From contig OZ241353.1 in assembly GCA_965200375.1 (NCBI GenBank), forward strand, positions 3,410,001-3,474,000: a DNA stretch of 64,000 bases, given 5' to 3'. The position numbers and the translations under genes are program-made. This document shows positions 47,401 through 54,067 of this stretch, piece after piece (within the stretch, counting starts at the first letter, position 1; every line of letters starts with the position of its first letter). This DNA is from VXYL01 sp965200375 (GTDB lineage Bacteria; Pseudomonadota; Gammaproteobacteria; Pseudomonadales; Azotimanducaceae). Below the pieces are notes generated by a model that did no database searches, was not told the DNA's origin, and saw only the letters and a list, made by a program, of their open reading frames with translations.

Positions 47401-49686
47401 CTTGGCGATGGCCAGCAACTGGTCGCGGTAGCCGGCGCGGAGGTCGCGCTTGGCCAGCTTGCGGCCGGCTTCGGCCACCGAGCCCACCCGCAGCGAGGAC
47501 GGAAAGACCTGCACCCGGTTCTCCTCCCGGCGGAGCAGCTGCGCCTCTTCCAGCCAGGAGATGGCGGTTCGCACCCGGGTGTCGTCGGTGGCGGAATCCC
47601 GCTCGAAGGCAGCGTATTCGTCCTCGCCCAGGATTTCGCCGGCAGTGGCGACGACCTCGCCAGCCGCGCGCTTCTTGCGATCCAGATTGCGCAGCGCCTT
47701 CAGGATGCCTTGTATCTCCCGCCGCGTGAGGCGGGAACGGGCCGACAGGCCGAACTGGCGCTCCACGTCCTCGGTGGTGTAGAGCAGCACGCAGCGGGCG
47801 GAGGCGCGATCGCGGCCGGCGCGGCCCGCCTCCTGCAGATAATTCTCCAAGGAGCCGGGAATGTCCGCGTGAACCACCAGGCGCACGTCCGGCTTGTCGA
47901 TGCCCATGCCGAAGGCGTTGGTGGCGACGATCACGCGCAGTTCGCCATCGATGAAGCGCTGCTGGACGGTCTTCTTGATCTCCGGCGACAGCCCGGCGTG
48001 GAAGTGTTCGGCGGCAACGTCCTTGCGGCTTAGGAACTCGGCGATGTCTTCCGCTTGGCGTCGCGTCGCGCAGTAGACGATGGCGCCGCCCGGCAGGTGC
48101 GGCGGCAGGTCCGCCTCCAGAATCTGGCGGATGTGGGAGAACTTCTCGCCGGGCGTGGTCTGCACCACCGCGAACTCCAGATTCGTGCGACTGGCGCCGC
48201 CGTCGAACACCTTCAACTTGACGTCCGAGCCATCCCGAAAGTGGCGGAGGATGTCGTCGCGCACGTCCGGCTTGGCGGTGGCGGTCAGGCACAGCACCGG
48301 CGCATCGGGCGCCTTCTCGCGGATGAAGCGGGTGACATAGCGGTAGTCCGGCCGGAAGTCGTGGCCCCAGCGGGACAGGCAGTGCGCTTCGTCGAGCACC
48401 CAGGCGCCGATCTCCCGCTGTGCGAGGGCGCTGCGCACGGCGACGCTGCGCAGCTGCTCCGGGGCGATGAGGAGGATGCCGGCGTCGCCCAAGCGCACAC
48501 GATCCAGCGCCTCCTTGCGTTCCGGCAACGACAGCAGGCCGTTGACGGTGACGGCGCAGTCGATGCCTTGGCGCTCCAAGCCGGCCACCTGATCCGCCAT
48601 CAGCGCCACCAAGGGGGAGATCACCACCGTCAGCGCCCCGGTTTTGTCGTAGCGGGAGAGCGCCGGAAGCTGGTAGCACAGCGACTTGCCGGTTCCCGTC
48701 GGCAGAATGCCCAACACGGATTCGCCAGCCATGGCCGCTTCGACAATGGATTGCTGCATGGGCCGGCCGTTGTCGTCCGCCGGCTCCGGGCGGAAGTCGT
48801 CGAAACCGAACCAGCGCTTGAGCTCCTTGCGGGCGTCCTGCCGCTCCCGGCACCAACGGCACGCAGGATCGGTGCAGGCGAGGTCCCGCAACCGGCGCAC
48901 CAATTGCCCGGCCTCGGGAAACTCGTGCCGTACCCAAGGCGGCATCACCGAGTTGCCGCCGGCCACCGAGAGCCAAGCCAGGGCGTAGGCCAGCGTCCAG
49001 CCGTGGTGCGCCGACTGGTCGAGTACTTTCTCGGCTTGCTTGCGGCAAGCCGCCTCGGCCAGCCTCTGACGAATGGCTTCGCGGGCTTCGGCGTCGGCGG
49101 GCCGAGGCGCTTGGCGCAGCGTGGAGAAGAAGGCGTCGAAGCCGGCCTGCGCTTGCGCGGCCCGATCCATCGAGGCGTGCTTCTGCGCTCGCCACCGTGG
49201 CCACCGCACCGTGGCCGCCGTGGTCAGCCAATGCCACGCGGTCAGAAGGTCCGGCACCGCCTTGCGCAGCGCGTCGCGCTGGTCGGCCAGGAGTTGCAGC
49301 GCCAGCCGGGCATCCAGCGCCGGGTCGTTCACCCGCCCGCGCTTCAGCTGCCCGTCCTGATAGTGCTTCACCAAGTGGTGGTAGGGATTGCGCGGAAAGG
49401 CCAGCGGGTTCAGCCGAAGCGTGTCGATCGACGGCAAGCGCAGCAGGCGCAGGCTCGGATTCGCCGCCCGCAAGTGGGGCAGGTCGAAGGCGATCAGGTT
49501 ATGGCCTACAACGTAGGCTGCGTCCTCCGCGTACGCATCCAACCGCACAAGTGCCGAGGCCAAGCTGCCACCGCGATGGATCAGGGGGCGGCGATCGCCA
49601 CGCACTGCCGCGAAGGCGTGGATACGACTGTCTTCGCGACCGACTTCCAAGTCCAAAGCCAGGCACTTAGCGGCGAAATCGTCCAA
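44413..49686 (-). CDS. Giant fusion: exonuclease-like + RecQ helicase + UvrD-like helicase + HIRAN-like domain
   Basis: This 1757-residue protein joins several DNA-processing modules. Residues 1-130 look like a DEDD-type 3'-5' exonuclease (ALDLEVG, VGHNLIAFDLPHL, DPALDARLAL). A CTDPACRWC cluster (271-279) may bind zinc. Residues about 305-660 are a RecQ helicase: ILPTGTGKS (328-336), DEAH (432-435), RVIVATNAFGMGIDKPDVR, QEAGRAGRD. Residues about 1110-1570 are a UvrD/Rep-type helicase: LAGPGSGKT (1119-1127), DEYQD (1241-1245), GDDDQNIYAWAGA, TAHRAKGLEFDHV, YVAATRAR. Residues about 1650-1750 resemble a HIRAN domain. Both helicase cores keep their catalytic residues. A role in repair or defence is inferred; it is divergent from rpsB. 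Confidence 0.9.
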   Translation of the reverse strand: MDDFAAKCLALDLEVGREDSRIHAFAAVRGDRRPLIHRGGSLASALVRLDAYAEDAAYVVGHNLIAFDLPHLRAANPSLRLLRLPSIDTLRLNPLAFPRNPYHHLVKHYQDGQLKRGRVNDPALDARLALQLLADQRDALRKAVPDLLTAWHWLTTAATVRWPRWRAQKHASMDRAAQAQAGFDAFFSTLRQAPRPADAEAREAIRQRLAEAACRKQAEKVLDQSAHHGWTLAYALAWLSVAGGNSVMPPWVRHEFPEAGQLVRRLRDLACTDPACRWCRERQDARKELKRWFGFDDFRPEPADDNGRPMQQSIVEAAMAGESVLGILPTGTGKSLCYQLPALSRYDKTGALTVVISPLVALMADQVAGLERQGIDCAVTVNGLLSLPERKEALDRVRLGDAGILLIAPEQLRSVAVRSALAQREIGAWVLDEAHCLSRWGHDFRPDYRYVTRFIREKAPDAPVLCLTATAKPDVRDDILRHFRDGSDVKLKVFDGGASRTNLEFAVVQTTPGEKFSHIRQILEADLPPHLPGGAIVYCATRRQAEDIAEFLSRKDVAAEHFHAGLSPEIKKTVQQRFIDGELRVIVATNAFGMGIDKPDVRLVVHADIPGSLENYLQEAGRAGRDRASARCVLLYTTEDVERQFGLSARSRLTRREIQGILKALRNLDRKKRAAGEVVATAGEILGEDEYAAFERDSATDDTRVRTAISWLEEAQLLRREENRVQVFPSSLRVGSVAEAGRKLAKRDLRAGYRDQLLAIAKALIEADPDEGISTDELVGVSGLKPEAVRHAMFDLEALGIASNDTALTAFVHVGVQRTSRKRFSEAAALEVALIEALQETAPDLQVGDASNLHLRLVTQRLKDAGHAQALPEQVWRILRSIAGDGRDEGGGKGSLGLRRADSETVRVTLNRHWKALAETALRRRSGAERLLDHLLECLPPRARGTDLLAETTLGRLMQALKSDLELKVKTADPEKLAKLLDRALLWLHEQEVVRLNKGLAVFRPAMTIHLGQDRQRRFLKANFMPLELHYKDQVLQVHVMAEFAQRGLDAMAEALRLAMDYFGLSQKDFLRRWLPRGNEDLARETTPESWRSIVESLKNRAQQEVVADDEERNVLVLAGPGSGKTRVLVHRIAYLLRVRRENPRGIIALAYNRHAAVEIRRRLAELVGDDARGVLVYTCHGLAMRLVGASFSSRAEQPDDDAFKDVMRQAVALLRGDGLPPEEVDEHRTRLLAGFRWILVDEYQDVGPEQYELISGLAGRTLADEDDKLSLFAVGDDDQNIYAWAGASVRFIRRFEEDYQAKPTFLTRNYRSTAHIVDAANAVIESAAERMKASHPIRVDRNRAKAPFGGDWEALDPVARGCVQILDAPLDAIVQAQAAMAELQRLSTLTTDWDWSACAVIARQWKYLAPVRAWCEMNGVPVQMGNEQIPSFWHLRETQALCAWLRGRPSAIVGGTALRHWLARQRPGPWIELLGEAVEEHDLETGGTEAPVEHFMEWLAEWGREMRRRQRGLLLVTAHRAKGLEFDHVAVLDGGWRDANQGEDADASRRLYYVAATRARKTLALMRFRGEGRNLRAPPPRQARAETPMIRDERASYLIEGAPPPPPTFAHPHPLPPVLERRAGALRREPASLPPAAPGLRTRHQRLAMKDVDLGFAGRRGASDPLHRIIADLAPGDPLTLRANGERWELFSRANQRVGTLAKSFACPPGMRCHSAKVLAIVTWRRERSEPQYQDSVRCDSWEVVVPEVRFVADDA

Positions 49687-49798
49687 TCAGCACGTCAACC
49701 ATGCACAAGCTTCTGTAAGCATATCAGCGTCGTAGGCGAGGTGCGCGAACGCGATCCGCAACGCCGCACAGGTCGGGTCCGTTCGCCGCCGACTGTGA

Positions 49799-49804
49799 TA
49801 TGGT
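49799..49804 (+). promoter_or_regulatory. Possible extended -10 of the rpsB promoter
   Basis: TGTGATATGGT contains an extended -10 (TG-N-TATGGT). A good -35 is not evident at 17 bases. It lies 48 bases before the leader hairpin. Confidence 0.3.
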
Positions 49805-49851
49805 GCGCCGCTTGCCTGTGCCGCCACGGTGCGGCCCGGCGAGCAAGAACG

Positions 49852-49916
49852 CGCTGCGTCGGCAGCGCCGTTGCGGGTGGCTGCGCAAGCAGCGGATTCA
49901 ACGGCGCGGCGCAGCG
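49852..49916 (+). promoter_or_regulatory. Structured rpsB leader (candidate S2-binding RNA)
   Basis: In the RNA, CGCTGCG (49852-49858) pairs with CGCAGCG (49910-49916), GCGCCGTTG (49865-49873) pairs with CAACGGCGC (49899-49907), and inside them GCTGC-GCAA-GCAGC forms a GNRA-capped hairpin. The stacked structure ends 24 bases before the rpsB start. Gammaproteobacterial rpsB is known to be repressed by S2 binding its leader; this is a candidate for that element. The sequence match to the known leader was not tested. Confidence 0.55.
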
Positions 49917-49940
49917 GGAAACCCAACCCGGAGACACGGC

Positions 49941-50822
49941 ATGAGCAGCATCAGCATGCGCGACATGCTGGGGGCCGGTGCGCATTTCGGCCACCAGACG
50001 CGCTTTTGGAACCCGAAGATGGCGAGCTACATCTTCGGGGCCCGCAACAAGATTCACATCATCAACCTCGACGCCACCGCCCTCGCCCTCGAAGCGGCGC
50101 TGGCGGAAGTGAAGCGGATCGCGGCCCGCCAGAACAAGATCCTCTTCGTCGGCACCAAGCGTTCGGCCGCCAAGGTGGTCCGCGAGCAGGCGGAACGGGT
50201 GGGCATGCCGTTCATCGACCAGCGTTGGCTCGGCGGCACCCTCACCAACTACAAGACCATCCGCCAGTCCATCCGCCGCCTGGCGGACCTCGCCACCGAA
50301 GCCGAGGACGGCACCTTCGACATGCTCACCAAGAAGGAAGCCCTGCACAAGCGGCGGCTGCTGGCCAAGCTCGAACGCAGCCTCGGCGGCATCAAGGACA
50401 TGGGCGGCCTGCCGGACGCGCTGTTCGTGGTGGACGTGCATCACGAGCGCATTGCCGTCACCGAGGCGAACAAGCTCGGCATTCCCGTGATCGGCATCGT
50501 CGACACCAACAGCGACCCGGACGGCGTGGACTGGGTGATCCCCGGCAACGACGACGCCATACGCGCCGTGCGCCTGTTCGTGACCGCGGTGGCGGACGCC
50601 GTGGAAGAAGGCAAGGCGCGGGGCGCTGGCGAAGTCGCCATCGACGAGTTCGTGGACGTCGGCGACGCCCCGGCAGAAGCGCTGGGCGCACCGCCCGCCC
50701 CGGCCGCCGAGACCGCCCCGGCGCCCTCTGCCGCGGCACAGCCCGCCGAGACCGCGCCCGCTCCGGCCCCAGCGCCCTCCCCCGCCGCGCCGCCTGAACA
50801 GGCGACGCCGGCCGAGGCATGA
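49941..50822 (+). CDS. rpsB: 30S ribosomal protein S2
   Basis: The 293-residue protein contains the S2 hallmarks MRDMLGAGAHFGHQTRFWNP, YIFGARNKIHIINLDAT, FVGTKRSA, DQRWLGGTLTNYKTI, LPDALFVVDVHHERIAVTEA and DSDPDGVDWVIPGND-type NSDPDGVDWVIPGNDDA. It is about 50 residues longer than E. coli S2, because of a C-terminal Ala/Pro-rich tail (residues about 245-293). The start is ATG 49941 after GGAG. tsf follows after 10 bases. Confidence 0.98.
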   Translation: MSSISMRDMLGAGAHFGHQTRFWNPKMASYIFGARNKIHIINLDATALALEAALAEVKRIAARQNKILFVGTKRSAAKVVREQAERVGMPFIDQRWLGGTLTNYKTIRQSIRRLADLATEAEDGTFDMLTKKEALHKRRLLAKLERSLGGIKDMGGLPDALFVVDVHHERIAVTEANKLGIPVIGIVDTNSDPDGVDWVIPGNDDAIRAVRLFVTAVADAVEEGKARGAGEVAIDEFVDVGDAPAEALGAPPAPAAETAPAPSAAAQPAETAPAPAPAPSPAAPPEQATPAEA

Positions 50823-50832
50823 GGCCAGCGCC

Positions 50833-51693
50833 ATGAACATGGCGATGGTGAAGGAGCTGCGCGAGCGCACCGGCGTCGGCTTCGGCGACTGCAAGAAGGC
50901 GCTGGCGGAGGCTGGCTGGGACATGGACAAGGCGGTGGACATCGTGCGCCTGCAGAGCGGCGCCAAGGCCGCCAAGAAGGCCGACCGCACCGCCGCCGAG
51001 GGCCTCTTGGGGCTCAAGGTGGCGGCGGACCAGAGCGGCGCCGCCGGCCGCCGGGGCGCGATGGTGGAAGTGAACGTCGAGACCGATTTCGCGGCCCGCA
51101 ACCCCAAGTTCGCCGCCTTCGTCGCCACCGCGGTGGACGCCGTGCTGGCCCATGGTGAAGGCGCCATCGCGGACCGGCTGGAGGAGGATCGCCAGGCGCT
51201 GGTGCAGGAGATCGGCGAGAACGTGAAGCTGCGCCGCGCCGCTCGCCTCGTGGCCCCGCCGAACGGCACGGTGGTCGGCTACCTCCACCAGGACGGCAGG
51301 AAGGGCGCTCTCGTGGCCCTGGACGGCGGCGACGAGCAGCTGGGCCGGGACCTCGCCATGCACGTGACCGCGATGCGGCCGCTGGTAGTGAAGGGAGAGG
51401 ACGTGCCAGCGGATGTCGTGGCCAGGGAACGCGCCATCTTCGTGCAGCAGGCGGCCGAGAGCGGCAAGCCGCCGGCCATCGTGGAGAAGATGGTGTCCGG
51501 GCGCGTCCGCAAGTTCCTCGCCGAATCCAGCCTGGTGGAGCAGCCCTTCGTGAAGGACGCCAACGTCAAGGTCGGCAAGCTGCTCGCCGACGCCAAGGCC
51601 AGATGCGCCGGCTTCGCCCGCTTCGAGGTTGGCGAAGGCATCGACAAGCGCGAGGAGGACTTCGCCGCGGAGGTGCGCAAGCAGCTCGGGTAG
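50833..51693 (+). CDS. tsf: Elongation factor Ts
   Basis: The 286-residue protein recycles EF-Tu by nucleotide exchange. It has the N-terminal TGVGFGDCKKALAEAGWDMD, GAMVEVNVETDFAARNPKF and the C-terminal FLAESSLVEQPFVKDANVKV. It forms the usual rpsB-tsf pair, but pyrH does not follow; instead a restriction-modification pair converges on it 85 bases later. Confidence 0.98.
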   Translation: MNMAMVKELRERTGVGFGDCKKALAEAGWDMDKAVDIVRLQSGAKAAKKADRTAAEGLLGLKVAADQSGAAGRRGAMVEVNVETDFAARNPKFAAFVATAVDAVLAHGEGAIADRLEEDRQALVQEIGENVKLRRAARLVAPPNGTVVGYLHQDGRKGALVALDGGDEQLGRDLAMHVTAMRPLVVKGEDVPADVVARERAIFVQQAAESGKPPAIVEKMVSGRVRKFLAESSLVEQPFVKDANVKVGKLLADAKARCAGFARFEVGEGIDKREEDFAAEVRKQLG

Positions 51694-51778
51694 CCTAGCA
51701 AGGCGTCCTAGGCGCAGGCGGCCCGGAGAGAGACGCCCGCGCCGCTGCCAGACCCAGACGCCGCCATCCGGCAGCGCG

Positions 51779-52642
51779 TCACGAGAGCCGCAGCAGCCGT
51801 TCAAGCTGATCGACGATGGCGAGGGTTGCGTCCGCTGCCGGCGACGGAGCCACGCCTCCTTCCCCTTCGATGCGGCGTGTCAGCCTGGCAAGCGCCTTGT
51901 GCGCTTGGTCCTCGTCCGTACCCTCCTGGAAGGCGCGGAGGAAGTCCCGCCAATAGGAGATCTTGATGCCGCACAGCGTTTCTCCCTCGAGTTTCTCGAT
52001 GTAGGCGTCCATCAAGCCGGTCCGCGCCAGTCGTCCGAAGTTGCCGCCGTCGTCGGCAGCGGGCCTGTCGAGTATCCGATCCGTCTTCCGCGGATACGGA
52101 CGGATGCCTTCGGGCGTACGAATTGCCGTGTCCAGCCTGGTGCGCCGCTCATGCTGCCAGTGATGGTTTCGATGCCGTGCGGCGAGCTTGGCCGATTCGA
52201 CGAAAGGCTCGAACACGATCGGCGAGCCGCTGATGACGTGGTCCAGCGCCCATGGCACGACGACGATCAAGTCCCGTTCGCTGCAAGCGTCCTCCGTTAC
52301 CTGAAAGCGCAAGCTGGGCTCCCGTTCCTTGGCCAGCAGGTACCACCCCTTCAGCTCGATTCCGAGCAGTACGTCGCCGTCGGAAGGGCGACGCAGCAGG
52401 ACATCGGGAAACGTCTGCGCTTGGCGACTGAAGGCATACAGCGCATGGCCGCCGTCTGCATCCCATGTGTTGCGGACCGAATTCAAGGCATGCACAACCT
52501 GTTCTTCTATCGTCGCGCCGAGGACCGTGTTCAGCGTGTGCAGGTCCGTTGCCATTACGCCGGAAATGCTCGTCTCGGTACGAAAGTACGTCGGCAGGCT
52601 GGCGACTGCCGCTCGCACATCGGCGTCGATCGCGTCCGCCAC
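51779..52642 (-). CDS. Putative type II restriction endonuclease (PD-(D/E)xK fold)
   Basis: The 287-residue protein has a PD-(D/E)xK-like active site: FPD (D80), then 15 residues later ELK (E96, K98) in GIELKGWYLL, followed by RDLIVVVPW and a segment rich in His/Arg. It lies directly downstream of a DNA methyltransferase gene; its GTG start (52642) is 2 bases before the methyltransferase stop, so the two are one operon. The family is not identified and the recognition site is unknown. The start could be TTG 52648. Confidence 0.75.
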   Translation of the reverse strand: MADAIDADVRAAVASLPTYFRTETSISGVMATDLHTLNTVLGATIEEQVVHALNSVRNTWDADGGHALYAFSRQAQTFPDVLLRRPSDGDVLLGIELKGWYLLAKEREPSLRFQVTEDACSERDLIVVVPWALDHVISGSPIVFEPFVESAKLAARHRNHHWQHERRTRLDTAIRTPEGIRPYPRKTDRILDRPAADDGGNFGRLARTGLMDAYIEKLEGETLCGIKISYWRDFLRAFQEGTDEDQAHKALARLTRRIEGEGGVAPSPAADATLAIVDQLERLLRLS

Positions 52643-52644
52643 TG

Positions 52645-53742
52645 TCAAACGGCCTCGAGCCTCGCTACCGCGGCGGCATGGAATTCGGGGTTGGTTTCGG
52701 CGGCGCGGTAGCGTCGATCCAGCAGACGGCAGACCACGGCGCCGGGGCACAGACCGCCGAAGGGTTCCCAGACCACGTCGCCGGGGTCCGTCGATGCGCG
52801 GACGATGCGGTCGATGAACTTGAGCGGTTTCTGGCTGCCGTGCAGGCTGCGGAACTTGTACCGCATGGCGCTGCGGGTGCCTTGGATGCGCTCGGCGCCC
52901 GCTACTTGCGGCTCGCGCCAGACGTTCGTGACGCCCACTTCGCACTTGAACTTGGCCCTCATTCGGGACCACGCCCCAGCCGAGAGCGGCGTCTTGCCGT
53001 CGACGCTGAAGTACGGGCGTCCGCGAACATCGCCGCGTTCGTTGGCGTAGGCGACGAGCTTGGCGAAGGTCGCCGGCGGCGGGTAGTACCAGAGATGATC
53101 GGCCGTCAGGTACTTGCGCGTCGCGGCGTTCAAGACGCCGCAGGCTTCGTTGGCGAGCCGCAGCGGCAGGCCGCTGCGCTGCCACTCCCGCCGCAGCCAC
53201 TGCTGCATCGTCAGCGCCTTGCCATCGATGGCGAACCGGGCGGCCTTCACGTAGTGGACGCACACTTCGGTCACCACCGGGTACTTGCGCAACGTGCGGC
53301 TGTTGGCGTTGCCGGCGATGTGGCCGAGGCCCTTGTCCCAGGTGTTGCAGCAGCGAAACTCCCAGCCGTTCGCCAGCAGCAGCGGATGCACGGCCGCCCA
53401 GCCGGCTTCGGTGTTCCAGAACCAGAGCGTGGTTTGCGGCGTGGCGCGGGCGCTCCACGCCTGCACATGCCGCTCGTACCACTCGGCCAGGGACGCCGGC
53501 GTGCGCTGATCGCCGGGAAAGCCGCTCACGCCGTAGGGACCGTCGGAAACGATGCAGGTGGGCGCGGGCCATGACAGGTAGTGGTCTTCGGCGGCACCCA
53601 GGCAGATGGCGATGTCGGGCCGTTCGGAGAGGCGTCGGCCGTTCGACTCTTCGCTTTCGAGCCGCTCGGGGACGCCGGGGGCCGAGTTGGCCGCGGCATC
53701 AGCAGCGGGCCGCGGGTCCGCACCGGTGGCCGTGGCTGTCAA
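52645..53742 (-). CDS. DNA methyltransferase of a type II restriction-modification system
   Basis: The 365-residue product has the beta-class motif order: catalytic motif IV first (SDGPYG, residues 66-71, a variant of the S/DPPY motif) and the SAM-binding motif I near the C-terminus (DVVWEPFGG, about 322-330). It also has LHGSQKPLKFIDRIV, typical of adenine-N6 or cytosine-N4 enzymes. The start is TTG 53742, because AGGAG lies 7 bases upstream; TTG 53784 is an alternative. It is followed by the endonuclease gene. Confidence 0.85.
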   Translation of the reverse strand: MTATATGADPRPAADAAANSAPGVPERLESEESNGRRLSERPDIAICLGAAEDHYLSWPAPTCIVSDGPYGVSGFPGDQRTPASLAEWYERHVQAWSARATPQTTLWFWNTEAGWAAVHPLLLANGWEFRCCNTWDKGLGHIAGNANSRTLRKYPVVTEVCVHYVKAARFAIDGKALTMQQWLRREWQRSGLPLRLANEACGVLNAATRKYLTADHLWYYPPPATFAKLVAYANERGDVRGRPYFSVDGKTPLSAGAWSRMRAKFKCEVGVTNVWREPQVAGAERIQGTRSAMRYKFRSLHGSQKPLKFIDRIVRASTDPGDVVWEPFGGLCPGAVVCRLLDRRYRAAETNPEFHAAAVARLEAV

Positions 53743-53787
53743 CGTTTGCTCCTGCGGCGACTGGCAGAGTGGATTGTGAACCAACGC

Positions 53788-53950
53788 CTAGAGGTTCGAT
53801 TCCGAATTGACATGGCAAATGGCACGTTCGTCTGTCGTCGCCTCGTAGTGCGCTACTTGAGGATGTGCCGCCCGCAAAGCCGCCGGTATCCCGGTCGAGC
53901 TACGAAACCCGCCCGCTGGAACACACGTCATTTCGGAAGCGGCACACTAG
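53788..53950 (+). repeat. CTAG-bounded dispersed element, clear copy 2 (163 bp)
   Basis: Runs from CTAG (53788-53791) to CTAG (53947-53950). Within are TTCCGAATTGACATGGCAAA, GAGGATGTGCCGCCCGC and ATTTCGGAAGCGGCACA. The ends pair as imperfect inverted repeats. Its sequence is collinear with the inverted copy at 22568-22732. It lies between the divergent methyltransferase and PQQ-dehydrogenase genes and may carry or displace their promoters. No coding capacity. Confidence 0.75.
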
Positions 53951-54067
53951 AGCATAGACCAAGCGACGAGCTTGGCTACCCGACATGCTCCACGCAACGC
54001 CAATGCTTCCGCCCCGCCGCAGCGCCAATCGGCAATAATGGCCCGACACGGAACAGGAGGGGCGAAC

